The notes beneath the pieces are model-generated. The model searched no databases, was not told the origin of the DNA, and was given only the letters and a program-made list of their open reading frames with translations. Shown here piece by piece: positions 26,183 to 36,164 of a DNA stretch of 64,000 nucleotides (position 1 is its first letter; the number at the start of each line of letters is the position of its first letter). The stretch is from positions 89,599 to 153,598 of the forward strand of contig NZ_JACXIY010000006.1 of the NCBI RefSeq assembly GCF_014705655.1. Reading direction: 5' to 3'. The position numbers and the translations under genes are program-made. This stretch comes from Paenibacillus arenilitoris (lineage in GTDB: Bacteria; Bacillota; Bacilli; Paenibacillales; Paenibacillaceae).

Positions 26183-26581
26183 ATGATGGAGAACGCAAAT
26201 GGAAATAATCAGGGCTTTCAGGTCGGAGATTTGGTCGGGGCGGCGGTCCGTTCCGGCCAATACGCAGGCGAGCTCGTCGAAATAAACGGGCCGAGGGCGG
26301 TATTGAAGGTGCTGGCCGTCCTGAAGCATCCGGAGCAGGGAGACATGCATCATCCGTACGACCCGGACGTGCCGATGTTCCATGAAAGAAGGGCGCTTAG
26401 CTATACGGAGAAAACGACGGTGCTTCTTCGCGACGTCAGGCGGTTCGCCGGCGCCGTGCCCGACTACAAGGAATCGCTGCAAAAAGCGGTAGCGGACGAA
26501 ATCGCCGCCCTCGACAAGCTGCGGCGCTGGGCGGCCCAAGGGATCGAGCAGCTGGAGCAGCTGCGGCGGGAATATAAATGA
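26183..26581 (+). CDS. kapB: KapB-like kinase-associated protein
   Basis: A 132-residue protein matching KapB, which influences KinB-dependent entry into sporulation in B. subtilis. The conserved core includes VLAVLKHPEQGDMHHPYDPD, FHERRALSYTEKTTV and VPDYKESLQKA. The historical name kinase-associated lipoprotein is misleading here, because there is no signal peptide or lipobox. GGTGAGGA precedes the ATG. It stands alone with no kinB gene beside it. Confidence 0.85.
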   Translation: MMENANGNNQGFQVGDLVGAAVRSGQYAGELVEINGPRAVLKVLAVLKHPEQGDMHHPYDPDVPMFHERRALSYTEKTTVLLRDVRRFAGAVPDYKESLQKAVADEIAALDKLRRWAAQGIEQLEQLRREYK

Positions 26582-26678
26582 AGGCAAAGATTGGCACGGC
26601 GCACGGCCGCGCTTCCGTAAAAAAGTGCAAACAATTATGAAAATATTAAATTGATTCCGTTTTGGCCCGGTGTTAAAA

Positions 26679-26687
26679 TGATATAAT
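26679..26687 (+). promoter_or_regulatory. Extended -10 promoter element upstream of gltB
   Basis: TGATATAAT at 26679-26687 is an exact extended -10 box. No good -35 is seen. It would give a gltB leader of roughly 230 nt. The 340-bp gap 26582-26921 holds this element and the inverted repeat at 26726-26767, but no gene. Confidence 0.55.
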
Positions 26688-26725
26688 AATCGCATTGACG
26701 CGGTATAGGCCCGGTATATGGTTAA

Positions 26726-26767
26726 CTAAACGGAAGCGCTCGGAAGCGGTGCGGCTGAACCGTTTAG
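26726..26767 (+). other. Inverted repeat in the gltB leader
   Basis: CTAAACGG at 26726-26733 pairs with CCGTTTAG at 26760-26767 around a GC-rich 26-nt loop that contains AAGCG repeats. There is no T tract. It may be a leader RNA structure or a regulator site; its role is not known. Confidence 0.5.
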
Positions 26768-26921
26768 CTTCTGGATGGGATAGGGCAGGCCGATGCGCCT
26801 CGCTAACTTCCATTCTATGATAAAACAAGCCAAAAATGAAGCGAATCCGCGCATTCATCCGTGCTTATTTACAACAAGATCACGCTTACCCAAAAATCTT
26901 CTCATAGAAAGGTTGCACACA

Positions 26922-29900
26922 ATGAAAGAACATATTTTGGGATTGCCGCCGAAGCAAGGGCTCTATGATCCGCAGTTCGAGAAAGACGCTTGCGGCATGG
27001 GCTTTGTGGCCAACATCAAGGGAGTCAAATCGCATAAGGTCATCCGCCAGGCGCTGATGCTGCTCGAAAACATGGAGCATCGCGGCGGTCAAGGCAGCGA
27101 ACCGAATACGGGAGACGGAGCGGGCATATTGCTTCAAATTCCGCACGCTTTTTTTGCATCCGAGCTGAAGAAGCAGGAGATCGAGCTTCCTCAGGAAGGA
27201 CACTATGCCGTCGGCATGATCTTCATGCCGCAGGATGAAGCCGCCCGCGGCGCGATCGAGCGCGAAGTGGAATCGATCGTGCGGGAGGAGAACCAGACGG
27301 TGATCGGATGGCGCACCGTTCCGACGGACGACCGGAAGCTGGGCGAATCCGCGCTGGCCGTGAAGCCGTTCGTGCGCCAGCTGTTTATCGGCAAGAACGA
27401 GGCGCTGAAGGACAACATGTCGTTCGAGCGCAAATTGTACGTAATCCGCAAGCGCGCCGAGCTTGCGATCCGATATGCCGGCAAGGAAGGCGGCAGCATG
27501 TTCTACTTCTCGAGCTTGTCCTCGAGGAAGATCGTATATAAAGGGATGCTCACGACCGAGCAGGTACGCTCGTTCTACAGCGAGCTGAACGACGAGTCGG
27601 TCGTATCGGCGATGGCGCTCGTCCACTCCCGGTTTAGCACGAACACATTCCCAAGCTGGGAGCGGGCGCATCCGTTCCATTATCTGATTCATAACGGCGA
27701 GATCAATACGCTGCGCGGCAACGTCAACTGGATGCATGCGCGCCAGACGCTGTTCGCCTCGGAATTGTTCGGCGACGATCTGGAGAAGATCAAGCCGATC
27801 ATCAACCCGGACGGATCCGATACGGCGATGTTCGACAACACGCTGGAATTTCTGTTCCTCGCCGGACGCCCGATGGCGCATGCCGCGATGATGATGATTC
27901 CGGAGCCATGGTCGAACCACGAGAGCATGAGCGACGAGCGCAAAGCGTTCTACGAATACCACAGCACGCTGATGGAGCCGTGGGACGGCCCTGCGGCGGT
28001 AGGCTTCACGGACGGCGTGAAGATCGGCGCGGTGCTTGACCGGAACGGCCTGCGTCCTGCCCGTTACTACGTGACGAAGGACGATCATATCATTCTCGGT
28101 TCGGAAGCGGGCACGGTAGAGCTTCCGCCGGAGGACGTTTTGTACAAAGACCGCCTGCGTCCGGGCCGCATGCTGCTCGTCGATACGGAGCAGGGCCGCA
28201 TCATTTCCGACGAGGAAGTGAAGAAGGAAATCGAGTCCGAGCATCCATACCGCGATTGGCTGAACGAGCATCTGGTCGATCTCGAAGATCTACCGGAAGC
28301 GCCCGAGCTGCCGGAACCGGATCACGCGACCGTGCAGAAGCGGCAGCAAGCGTTTGGCTACACGTTCGAGGACATCCGCAAAGTGCTCGAGCCGATGGCC
28401 GGCAGCGGAGCGGAGCCGATCGGCTCGATGGGCTACGATGCCCCTCTCGCCGTTCTGTCCGAGCGCCCGCAGCGTCTGTACAACTATTTCAAGCAATTGT
28501 TCGCCCAAGTAACGAACCCGCCGATCGACGCGATTCGCGAAGAGATTATTACGGCGACAGGCACGACGATCGGTCCGGAGCGCAACCTGCTGAATCCCGA
28601 GCCGGAGAGCTGCCGCCATATTAAGCTGGAGACGCCGATTTTGTCCAACGAGCAGTTCGCCAAGCTGCGCCATGTGCGCCGCCCGGGCTTCCGCTCGATC
28701 ACGCTGCCGATCTTCTTCCCTGCCGATCAGGGCGAGGAAGGATTGCGCGCGGCGCTGAAGCAAATGTGCGAAGCGGCGGACCGCGTCATTGACAAGGGGC
28801 ATAACCTGCTCATTCTGTCCGACCGCGGCGTCGACAAGGACAATGCCGCCATTCCGGCATTGCTGGCCGTATCGGCTTTGCATCACCACCTGATCCGCCA
28901 AGGAACGCGCACGAAGGTCGCCCTGCTGCTCGAATCGGGCGAGCCGCGCGAGGTGCATCACTTCGCGCTGCTTCTCGGCTACGGCGTGAGCGCGGTCAAT
29001 CCGTACTTGGCGTTCGAGACGCTCGACGACATGATCCGCCAAGGCATGCTTCGCGGCATCTCGCACGACAAAGCGGTCAAGAACTTCATTAAAGCCGCGA
29101 CCAAAGGCGTTATCAAAATTTTATCCAAAATGGGCATTTCGACGATCCAATCGTACCGCGGCGCGCAGATTTTCGAAGCGCTCGGCTTGAAAGAGGAAGT
29201 CATCAACGAATACTTCACGTGGACGCCGTCCCGCATCGGCGGCATCGGCCTCGACGTCATCGCCGAAGAGACGCTGAAGCACCATATCCGGGCTTTCGCG
29301 GAGCAGGAAGGCGGCGAGAAGGAGCTCGACTCCGGCGGCGAATACCAATGGCGCAAAGACGGGGAAGACCACTTGTTCACGCCGCAAACGATTCATACGC
29401 TGCAGATGGCGTCGCGTACGGACGATTACAAGCTGTACAAGAAGTTTTCGGCGCTCGTCCAAGGCGAGGACAAGAAGCATCTGACGCTTCGTTCGCTCCT
29501 GCAGTTCAAGCAGGGACGCCAATCGGTTCCGCTGGACGAGGTTGAACCGGTAGAATCGATCGTGAAGCGGTTCAAGACCGGCGCGATGTCGTTCGGTTCG
29601 ATCAGCAAGGAAGCGCACGAGAGTCTGGCGATCGCGATGAACCGCCTCGGCGGCAAGTCGAACACGGGCGAGGGCGGGGAAGATCCCGCGCGCTTCACGC
29701 CGGACGAGAACGGCGATTCGAGACGAAGCGCGATCAAGCAGGTCGCTTCCGGACGCTTCGGCGTAACGAGCAACTACTTGGTCAACGCGGACGAGATTCA
29801 AATCAAGATGGCGCAAGGCGCGAAGCCGGGCGAGGGCGGTCAGCTGCCAGGCCTGAAGGTATATCCTTGGGTTGCCGAGGTTCGCGGCTCGACGCCGGGC

Positions 29901-31526
29901 GTCGGCCTCATCTCGCCGCCTCCGCATCACGATATTTATTCGATCGAGGATTTGGCGGAGCTCGTGCACGATCTGAAGAACGCGAACCCGCGCGCGCGCA
30001 TTAACGTGAAGCTCGTATCCGGCGTCGGCGTCGGAACGATCGCGGCAGGGGTAGCAAAGGGCCGCGCGGACGTCATTATGGTCAGCGGCTACGACGGCGG
30101 TACGGGCGCGTCCCCGATGGGCTCGATTCGCCACGCCGGCTTGCCTTGGGAGCTCGGACTCGCGGAGACGCATCAGACGCTTATGCTGAACAAGCTGCGC
30201 GACCGCGTTGTTCTGGAAACCGACGGCAAAATGATGAACGGGCGCGACGTCGCGATTGCGGTACTGCTCGGAGCGGAAGAGTACGGCTTCTCGACGGCTC
30301 CGCTCATCGTGCTCGGCTGCATCATGATGCGCGTATGCCAGCTCGATACTTGTCCGGTCGGCGTCGCGACGCAAAATCCGGAGCTTCGCAAGAAGTTCAT
30401 GGGCGATCCGGGCCATGTCGTGAACTATCTGCGCTTCATCGCGGAGGAACTGCGCGAGATTATGGCGGAGCTTGGCTTCCGCACCATTCAGGAGATGGTC
30501 GGACGCGTCGACCTGCTCGAGACGAAGGCGCTTCGCGAGCATTACAAAGCGAAAGGCATCGATCTATCCGGCTTGCTGTATGAAGCGGACTTGCCGGCGG
30601 ATGCCGCCCGCTACAACATTCAAGAACAGAACCACGGTCTTGAGCTGTCGCTTGACGTGCAGAAGCTCATTCCGCTGGCGCAGCCGGCGCTGGAGAGCGG
30701 TGAAAGCGTACGAGGAACATTCCCGATCCTCAACACGAACCGCGTAGTCGGAACGATTCTCGGGAGCGAAGTGACCCGCCGCTACGGCGCGGCAGGCTTG
30801 CCTGAGGATACGATTTCGCTCCATTTCGTCGGAACGGCGGGCCAGAGCTTCGGCGCCTTCGTACCGAAGGGCATTACGCTTTCGATCGAGGGAGATTCCA
30901 ACGACTACGTCGGCAAAGGCTTGTCGGGCGGCAAGATCGTCGTCGCTCCGTCGCCGAAGGCAACGTTCGTCGCGGAAGAGAACGTCATTATCGGGAACAC
31001 GGCATTCTATGGCGCTACAAGCGGCCAGGCGTACATTCGCGGCGTTGCCGGCGAGCGATTCGCGGTGCGGAACAGCGGCGTGAACGTCGTCGTCGAAGGC
31101 GTCGGCGATCATGGCTGCGAATATATGACTGGCGGACGCGTCGTCATCCTCGGCGGCACCGGACGCAACTTTGCGGCGGGCATGTCGGGCGGCGTCGCTT
31201 ACGTCCTCGACGAGAAAGGCGACTTCTACAACCATTGCAATCTGGAGATGGTGCTGCTGGAGCGTCTTGAGAACGAGGAGGACGTCTCGGAGCTTCGCGG
31301 CATGATCGAAGCCCACGTTCAGTATACGGACAGCGCGGCAGGCGCCCGCTTGTTGAACGATTGGGAAGCGTCGATCGGCAAATTCGTCAAAGTCATTCCG
31401 AAGGACTACAAGCGCATGCTTGAGCAAATCCGCAAAGCGGAGGACAGCGGTCTGAAGGGCGATGCGGCACTGCTCGCAGCGTTCGAGACGAACAAGAAGG
31501 AGCTTGCTCGCGCAGGCGGCAAATAA
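26922..31526 (+). CDS. gltB: Glutamate synthase large subunit
   Basis: A 1534-residue enzyme that transfers the glutamine amide nitrogen to 2-oxoglutarate. The N-terminal glutaminase domain begins at Cys24 in DACGMGF after a 23-residue propeptide that is normally removed. The synthase domain follows, with [10 protein letters not shown] and [10 protein letters not shown]. The 3Fe-4S cysteines are Cys1133, Cys1139 and Cys1144 (C-x5-C-x4-C). A C-terminal beta-helix domain is rich in Gly. ATG at 26922 has AGAAAGG 9 nt upstream; the frame opens earlier but without a start signal. No small-subunit gene (gltD) is adjacent, and a terminator follows, so the partner must lie elsewhere. Confidence 0.96.
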   Translation: MKEHILGLPPKQGLYDPQFEKDACGMGFVANIKGVKSHKVIRQALMLLENMEHRGGQGSEPNTGDGAGILLQIPHAFFASELKKQEIELPQEGHYAVGMIFMPQDEAARGAIEREVESIVREENQTVIGWRTVPTDDRKLGESALAVKPFVRQLFIGKNEALKDNMSFERKLYVIRKRAELAIRYAGKEGGSMFYFSSLSSRKIVYKGMLTTEQVRSFYSELNDESVVSAMALVHSRFSTNTFPSWERAHPFHYLIHNGEINTLRGNVNWMHARQTLFASELFGDDLEKIKPIINPDGSDTAMFDNTLEFLFLAGRPMAHAAMMMIPEPWSNHESMSDERKAFYEYHSTLMEPWDGPAAVGFTDGVKIGAVLDRNGLRPARYYVTKDDHIILGSEAGTVELPPEDVLYKDRLRPGRMLLVDTEQGRIISDEEVKKEIESEHPYRDWLNEHLVDLEDLPEAPELPEPDHATVQKRQQAFGYTFEDIRKVLEPMAGSGAEPIGSMGYDAPLAVLSERPQRLYNYFKQLFAQVTNPPIDAIREEIITATGTTIGPERNLLNPEPESCRHIKLETPILSNEQFAKLRHVRRPGFRSITLPIFFPADQGEEGLRAALKQMCEAADRVIDKGHNLLILSDRGVDKDNAAIPALLAVSALHHHLIRQGTRTKVALLLESGEPREVHHFALLLGYGVSAVNPYLAFETLDDMIRQGMLRGISHDKAVKNFIKAATKGVIKILSKMGISTIQSYRGAQIFEALGLKEEVINEYFTWTPSRIGGIGLDVIAEETLKHHIRAFAEQEGGEKELDSGGEYQWRKDGEDHLFTPQTIHTLQMASRTDDYKLYKKFSALVQGEDKKHLTLRSLLQFKQGRQSVPLDEVEPVESIVKRFKTGAMSFGSISKEAHESLAIAMNRLGGKSNTGEGGEDPARFTPDENGDSRRSAIKQVASGRFGVTSNYLVNADEIQIKMAQGAKPGEGGQLPGLKVYPWVAEVRGSTPGVGLISPPPHHDIYSIEDLAELVHDLKNANPRARINVKLVSGVGVGTIAAGVAKGRADVIMVSGYDGGTGASPMGSIRHAGLPWELGLAETHQTLMLNKLRDRVVLETDGKMMNGRDVAIAVLLGAEEYGFSTAPLIVLGCIMMRVCQLDTCPVGVATQNPELRKKFMGDPGHVVNYLRFIAEELREIMAELGFRTIQEMVGRVDLLETKALREHYKAKGIDLSGLLYEADLPADAARYNIQEQNHGLELSLDVQKLIPLAQPALESGESVRGTFPILNTNRVVGTILGSEVTRRYGAAGLPEDTISLHFVGTAGQSFGAFVPKGITLSIEGDSNDYVGKGLSGGKIVVAPSPKATFVAEENVIIGNTAFYGATSGQAYIRGVAGERFAVRNSGVNVVVEGVGDHGCEYMTGGRVVILGGTGRNFAAGMSGGVAYVLDEKGDFYNHCNLEMVLLERLENEEDVSELRGMIEAHVQYTDSAAGARLLNDWEASIGKFVKVIPKDYKRMLEQIRKAEDSGLKGDAALLAAFETNKKELARAGGK

Positions 31527-31539
31527 CGTCAAATCGAAT

Positions 31540-31594
31540 AGGACTGTTATCTGGAGCCGAAGAACGGCTGCAGGTGACAGTCCTTTTTGTTTTT
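31540..31594 (+). terminator. Intrinsic terminator after gltB
   Basis: A 14-bp stem with two G-U pairs (31540-31553 with 31571-31584) is followed by two T runs up to 31594. Confidence 0.85.
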
Positions 31595-31755
31595 CGACAA
31601 AAACGAACGAAAATAGAACTAGTACGCGCCCACTAACCGACATTATCCATCTGCATGCTCAGGTATAATAGGGATACTATTCATTTCGATAGAATTCAAT
31701 GCTAGATTTATTCGTTCTTGTTAAACGATAAGTCGTTCGGGTGGAGGATCGATGC

Positions 31756-32187
31756 ATGGCGATGTTTGATCAAGATGATTTGCGCTCGGGCATCAGGCTG
31801 ACCTTCACGGAAGGCGAAGAGGCCGAGCTTAGGCTTACGGGAATTAACGGGCAATTGCTGACGAATGCGACGACGAAGGTCCGGCTGCTGAACATGAGCC
31901 CGGACGGTTTATGCTTCGCCTCTGACCTGCAGCTGCCGATTCAAAGCAACTATTTGGCGGAGTTTCGCTTGTGCATATCGAAGGTCCATCTTAATGTGCG
32001 GGGGCGGATCGTATGGCGATCCGTCGAAAACGGTCAGCATGTGCACGGCGTCGAATTCCAATGCACGGACACGCTTCGTTCCCTTATAATCGGCGTGATG
32101 AATCAGGAGCTGATCGACAGATACCCGCAGCAGCAAAAAATTCATCATTTATACAGCAGATTGTTACATAAAAAGCGAATGGGATAA
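31756..32187 (+). CDS. PilZ-domain protein
   Basis: A 143-residue protein with a PilZ-type beta-barrel fold. VRLLNMSPDGLCFASDLQL corresponds to the conserved [D/N]xSxxG motif. VRGRIVWRSVENGQHVHGVEFQC is the characteristic second half. PilZ domains usually bind cyclic di-GMP, using an upstream RxxxR; that motif is not clear here, so binding is uncertain. ATG at 31756 is chosen because GGAGG ends 8 nt before it; an in-frame GTG at 31741 overlaps the ribosome site itself. A TATAAT at 31664-31669 may be its -10. The next small CxxC gene follows by about 80 nt. Confidence 0.8.
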   Translation: MAMFDQDDLRSGIRLTFTEGEEAELRLTGINGQLLTNATTKVRLLNMSPDGLCFASDLQLPIQSNYLAEFRLCISKVHLNVRGRIVWRSVENGQHVHGVEFQCTDTLRSLIIGVMNQELIDRYPQQQKIHHLYSRLLHKKRMG

Positions 32188-32270
32188 ATAAACTACAACA
32201 TCATACATAATTCCGCACAAGAATGTGATTCCGGACAATCATTACGAAGAGAGAGGGAGCGATCTATCGG

Positions 32271-32510
32271 ATGATCAAGGACCGTTTTTATTGTGTAAGT
32301 TGTGGAGAGATGGTAGCGAATCCAGACGCGGATATTTTATTTCGGACAGGTTTTTTTCAAGTGGTCCATCCCATGGGCTATTGCTTGGCGTGCAGCTTGC
32401 AGGAGGACAAAGAGGACGCGATGGCGGAATCGAACGGCAAAAACTACGACTACAAAATGTTTCTGCGCGCAGACGCGAAGGCGGCCGATCATTCGGTTCA
32501 GCCGTTTTAG
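32271..32510 (+). CDS. Small conserved-looking protein with two CxxC pairs
   Basis: A 79-residue protein not recognised as a named family. It has FYCVSCGEM near the N terminus and YCLACSLQ at about residues 37-44, so two CxxC pairs about 27 residues apart could bind one zinc ion. The C-terminal half is polar. GAGGGAG lies upstream of the ATG at slightly long spacing. An overlapping frame is open at 32225-32524, but it lacks a ribosome site and is read as a shadow. Role unknown. Confidence 0.6.
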   Translation: MIKDRFYCVSCGEMVANPDADILFRTGFFQVVHPMGYCLACSLQEDKEDAMAESNGKNYDYKMFLRADAKAADHSVQPF

Positions 32511-32643
32511 GCCAAGGACGATAGAGGGCCTCCGCTTTACGGCGACGACCGTAGGGCGGAGGCTTATTTGCTGCGCGAACTTCCAATAGCTTCCTAGAAC
32601 GATTATAATAAGAAGGATATGGACTGGAGGAGGGGCTTTTGAA

Positions 32644-33564
32644 ATGGCGCAGCCCGTAGTAAGATTGCAAAACGTATCGAAACGAATCGGGGGACGGACG
32701 ATTATCGACCGGCTTACGCTCGATTTGCCGCTTGGTGAAGTATTCGGCTTCCTGGGCCCCAACGGTTCGGGCAAAACGACGACGATCCGCATGATGGTCG
32801 GCTTGATGTCGATGACGGAAGGCGACATATGGATTAACGGGCACAGCATCGCGAAGGAGTACGAGAAAGCGATCCGCTATGTCGGCGCCATCGTCGAAAA
32901 TCCGGAAATGTATAAATATTTAAGCGGCTACGACAACCTTATGCATTACGCGCGGATGATTCCGGGCATTACGGAGCACCGGGTCCATGAGGTCGTGAAG
33001 CTCGTCGGACTAGAAGGACGCATTCAGGATAAAGTGAGAACCTATTCCCTTGGCATGCGCCAGCGGCTTGGCGTAGCCCAGGCGATTCTGCATAAGCCGC
33101 AGCTGCTCATTCTCGATGAGCCTACGAACGGTCTCGATCCCGCTGGCATACGCGAGCTCCGCGATTACTTGCGCTTGTTAGCGAAAGAAGAAGGAATCGC
33201 GATATTCGTATCCAGCCATTTGCTCTCCGAGATGGAGCTGATGTGCGACCGCGTCGCCATTATTCAGGGCGGCAAGCTGATCGACGTAAGGACAATTCGG
33301 GGCGCCGAATCGCGCGCCGAAACCGCCCGCGTCATCATCGAAGTCGACCGTCCGCAGGGCGCGATCGAGGCGCTGCAGGCGAGCGGGCTCGCTCCCGTGC
33401 AGGAAGGCGAGCAGGCCATTGCCATCGAAACGGACCGGGAAGGGATTGCGGCGGCTAACGCGGCGCTCGTGGCGGGCGGGATTAAAGTTTACGGCATAAG
33501 GGCGCATGTGAAGTCGCTGGAGGATCAGTTCTTGGAAGTAACGGGAGGAGAGAGCATTGGGTAA
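32644..33564 (+). CDS. ABC transporter ATP-binding protein (ABC-2 exporter type)
   Basis: A 306-residue ATPase with Walker A GPNGSGKTT, signature YSLGMRQRLG, Walker B LLILDEPTNGLD and switch His in SSHLLSEME. LSLGMRQRLG-type signatures with a C-terminal extension of about 80 residues are typical of the CcmA/BcrA/NatA-like exporter ATPases. It forms a two-gene unit with the membrane protein that overlaps its end. GGAGGAGGGG precedes the ATG. Possible substrates include antibiotics, peptides, lipids or Na+; none can be selected. Confidence 0.9.
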   Translation: MAQPVVRLQNVSKRIGGRTIIDRLTLDLPLGEVFGFLGPNGSGKTTTIRMMVGLMSMTEGDIWINGHSIAKEYEKAIRYVGAIVENPEMYKYLSGYDNLMHYARMIPGITEHRVHEVVKLVGLEGRIQDKVRTYSLGMRQRLGVAQAILHKPQLLILDEPTNGLDPAGIRELRDYLRLLAKEEGIAIFVSSHLLSEMELMCDRVAIIQGGKLIDVRTIRGAESRAETARVIIEVDRPQGAIEALQASGLAPVQEGEQAIAIETDREGIAAANAALVAGGIKVYGIRAHVKSLEDQFLEVTGGESIG

Positions 33565-34360
33565 TTTTTTGCAGCTGGTCCATAACGAGAACATCAAAAT
33601 TTATAAGCGGGCGCGCTCGTGGGTGATGCTCGGCATTCTGGTCGCGTCGGCGATCCTCATTTCGATCCTATGGCTGTCGTTCGGCGGCAGAGATACGTCC
33701 ATGTGGGAGGTCATGTCGACGGAAAGCATGATTCTGTTCATGCTGCTAACGATATTCGCCGTCGTTATCGCGGCAAGCAGCGTCGCCGAGGAATTCGCGA
33801 GCGGGACGATCAAGCTGCTGCTTATCCGGCCGTGGTCGCGTTCCAAAATTTTGCTGTCGAAATACGTGTCGATTATGCTGTTTGCCGTATTGTTGGCCGC
33901 TGTCTTATTCGCAAGCACTTGGTTAATCAACTGGATCTGCTTCGGGATTAATTCGGCGGTATCGCTCGACGAGACGCAGCAGATGCTTCTATTCCCCGGC
34001 TCTTCGGGGCCGTTCGCCTACATGCTTATGTATTACGGGATGAAGCTGCTGTCGCTTGCCGTGACGTTGACGCTGGCGTTCATGATCTCGACGATCTTCC
34101 GTAGCGGCGCGCTTGCGATCGGGCTGTCGCTGTTCCTGCTGCTCGGCGTCAACAACTTCGTCCTGCTGCTCGGTTACTTGGAATACGAGTGGATCGATTA
34201 CTTGCTCTTCATGCATTTGGACCTGACGAAGTATATCGGGGCGACCCGCTTGGAGGACGGCTCGAACCTGTGGTTCTCGCTCGGCATCCTGGGCGCGTAT
34301 TACGTCATTTTCGTAGCGTTGACCTGGTATGTGTTCAATAAGCGTGACGTTGCCGCATAA
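33557..34360 (+). CDS. ABC-2 type transporter permease
   Basis: A 267-residue membrane protein with about six transmembrane segments. An early loop reads AAASSVAEEFASGTIKLLLIRPWSRSK across the usual position (E..SGT...L..P.SR), the hallmark of ABC-2 permeases. It starts with TTG at 33557, overlapping the ATPase gene by 8 nt, with GGGAGGAG 6 nt upstream, so both are made together. Terminator at 34363. Confidence 0.88.
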   Translation: MGNFLQLVHNENIKIYKRARSWVMLGILVASAILISILWLSFGGRDTSMWEVMSTESMILFMLLTIFAVVIAASSVAEEFASGTIKLLLIRPWSRSKILLSKYVSIMLFAVLLAAVLFASTWLINWICFGINSAVSLDETQQMLLFPGSSGPFAYMLMYYGMKLLSLAVTLTLAFMISTIFRSGALAIGLSLFLLLGVNNFVLLLGYLEYEWIDYLLFMHLDLTKYIGATRLEDGSNLWFSLGILGAYYVIFVALTWYVFNKRDVAA

Positions 34361-34362
34361 AA

Positions 34363-34400
34363 AAAGCAAAGCCGTTCCTATAGGGGAACGGCTTTGCTTT
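34363..34400. terminator. Bidirectional terminator after the ABC-2 exporter genes
   Basis: A perfect 16-bp stem (34363-34378 with 34385-34400) has A-rich sequence on its left flank and T residues in the right arm, so it can work on both strands. Confidence 0.9.
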
Positions 34401-34465
34401 GTTGCGACGCGGGCTGGCAGCGGTTCAAGGGCGACGCGATGCTACATCGATTTAGCTTAACATGC

Positions 34466-34513
34466 AGTTGACGGTTCGCGCGTGCCGGTTACCCGGTTGC
34501 ATGACCGTCAACT
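34466..34513. other. Inverted repeat directly after the bactofilin stop codon
   Basis: AGTTGACGGT at 34466-34475 and ACCGTCAACT at 34504-34513 form a perfect 10-bp stem with an inner CCGG/CCGG pairing. It starts at the base next to the bactofilin stop. There is no T tract, so it may protect the mRNA 3' end or act with the terminator at 34363. Confidence 0.6.
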
Positions 34514-34963
34514 TCAGCCGGCTTGCCGCGCTTTTTCCTTGGCCTCTTTTCCGTTCGGTTCATTGACGGGAAGCTGCGCCGGGTCCGCCTCCGGGCGTGG
34601 GCGCTGTTTAGGGTCGTGTGCGTGTTCCATCCGGCAATGGCCGTCCAGCTTGCCCCCGTCTTGAACGATAAGCGTCGCCGCCGTAATATTTCCCGTCAAA
34701 TGGCCTGTGGCGGTAATGACGAGGCGGCCCTTCGTGACGATATCGCCGAACACTTTGCCGGCAATCGTAATTTCGCTGGCGGTAATGTTCGACCGGGCCA
34801 CGCCGATCTCGCCGACGATGACGTCGCCCTTGCAGTCGATGTCTCCGCGATATTCCCCTTCGATGCGAAGGTTCGCCTCGCATAGGAGCGTTCCTTCGCC
34901 GAGCGTTCCCTGCCCGATCAACGTATCCGTCGTCGCCGAAAGCCGCTTGTTCTCCTTAAACAT
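34514..34963 (-). CDS. Bactofilin (polymer-forming cytoskeletal protein)
   Basis: A 149-residue bactofilin. The central beta-helical domain is built of short hydrophobic/Gly repeats (EGEYRGDIDCKGDVIVGE, TIAGKVFGDIVTKGRLVITA). It is flanked by a polar N terminus and a charged, Pro-rich C-terminal tail. Bactofilins polymerise without nucleotide and place wall enzymes at particular sites. The gene directly follows an M23 peptidase gene (5-nt gap), a pairing seen in other bacteria where both shape the cell wall. AAGGAGG precedes the ATG. Confidence 0.9.
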   Translation of the reverse strand: MFKENKRLSATTDTLIGQGTLGEGTLLCEANLRIEGEYRGDIDCKGDVIVGEIGVARSNITASEITIAGKVFGDIVTKGRLVITATGHLTGNITAATLIVQDGGKLDGHCRMEHAHDPKQRPRPEADPAQLPVNEPNGKEAKEKARQAG

Positions 34964-34968
34964 CCGAT

Positions 34969-35982
34969 TTAGTCCTCCTTTACGAGAGCAAGATATTTGA
35001 GCGGATTGACGGGTTCGTTCTTCTGCATAATTTGAAAATGTAAATGAGGCCCCGTGCTTCTGCCGCTCGAGCCTAACTGTCCGATTTTGTCTCCTTTGGC
35101 GACGGCGTCGCCTTCATTGGCCGCAATTTGCTTAAGATGCATGTAGCCGGTTTGCAGCCCGCCGGCGTGATCGATGATGACGTACCTGCCATAGATGCCG
35201 TCATAGCCGGTTTCCGATACGGTTCCGTCCGCGGCGCTGTACACCGGATCGCCAAGCTTGCCCGTAATGTCGATGCCCGCATGGAAGGCGGCGCGCCCCG
35301 TGAACGGATCGCTCCGGTAACCGAAGCCCGACGTCAGCAGCTTGGAGCGGGTCGGCCACCCGGACGGGTAACCGTCGACGGCGGCTCTTCTAGCTTCGGC
35401 CCGCATAAGCGTGAGCTCCATCGACTGCTCCATCGTATCGACCATCCGGCCAAGCTCCTTCAGATTAAGGCCGGTTCGATTGGCGATCCGGGCCAGCTCC
35501 AACGCGTTCCGCGCTTCGGCAGCGTCTTCGAGCCGCGGCGTAACGGACAGTGTACGTACGGCACTGGCGCTCTGACTTCGCGGACTCGTACTGTACGACT
35601 GCGCCTGCGGCACGCCGCTTCCGTACTTATCGATGAACCGTTTCAGCTTAAGCTCCAGTTCATGCAGCTCGCCAACCTTCGCTTCAAGCTCCTTCGCTTG
35701 GCGCGACAGCTCGACAACTTCCTGCTGCAGCGCACGGATCGCCTCGTCCTTTCCGGATACGGTCTGCGTGAAATGGGCGGTCTGCCCGGACAATTGCTCC
35801 TCCATCAGGCGCAGCTCGTAGGCCGATTTGATCTGCAGTCCGACAATGCACCCCGAAACCGCAAGCACGGCCGCGGTAGGGGCCGCCAATACCGATCGTT
35901 TCGAGACATGAAACTGCATGACGGATTTGTCGGCGCCGCGCATCACCACGAAAGACCATTTGGGATTCCGCGCTCGTTTCAA
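34969..35982 (-). CDS. Membrane-anchored M23 (LytM-type) peptidase with coiled coil
   Basis: A 337-residue protein. One N-terminal membrane segment (SVLAAPTAAVLAVSGCIVGL) is followed by a coiled coil of about 70 residues. The C-terminal M23 domain carries HAGIDITG, where His and Asp bind zinc, and GPHLHFQI, the HxH motif. These enzymes cut peptidoglycan cross-bridges or activate amidases. The start is TTG at 35982 with AAAGGAG 7 nt upstream; an upstream in-frame extension to 36111 lacks a start signal. It is co-transcribed with the bactofilin gene that follows. Confidence 0.9.
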   Translation of the reverse strand: MKRARNPKWSFVVMRGADKSVMQFHVSKRSVLAAPTAAVLAVSGCIVGLQIKSAYELRLMEEQLSGQTAHFTQTVSGKDEAIRALQQEVVELSRQAKELEAKVGELHELELKLKRFIDKYGSGVPQAQSYSTSPRSQSASAVRTLSVTPRLEDAAEARNALELARIANRTGLNLKELGRMVDTMEQSMELTLMRAEARRAAVDGYPSGWPTRSKLLTSGFGYRSDPFTGRAAFHAGIDITGKLGDPVYSAADGTVSETGYDGIYGRYVIIDHAGGLQTGYMHLKQIAANEGDAVAKGDKIGQLGSSGRSTGPHLHFQIMQKNEPVNPLKYLALVKED

Positions 35983-36081
35983 GGGCGTTCTCCTTTCCGC
36001 CTTATTGCGACACAAGTCCTTCACGACGTACTCTATGCTATTTATTCTTGGAAGCTTTAAAACATGCCATGAAACTTGCGG

Positions 36082-36134
36082 GGAAAAGAAGAAAGACTGC
36101 CGGGGGCGCATTGGTTATGCGTCCTTAGCAGTCT
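36082..36134 (-). terminator. Terminator after the O-oligosaccharyltransferase-like gene
   Basis: On the minus strand AGACTGC and GCAGTCT (36134-36128 and 36100-36094) enclose a further GACGCAT/ATGCG pairing. The sequence then runs into TTTCTTCTTTTCC. Confidence 0.75.
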
Positions 36135-36164
36135 AAGAGGAAAGCGTCAGAAACGCTTTGTGTC

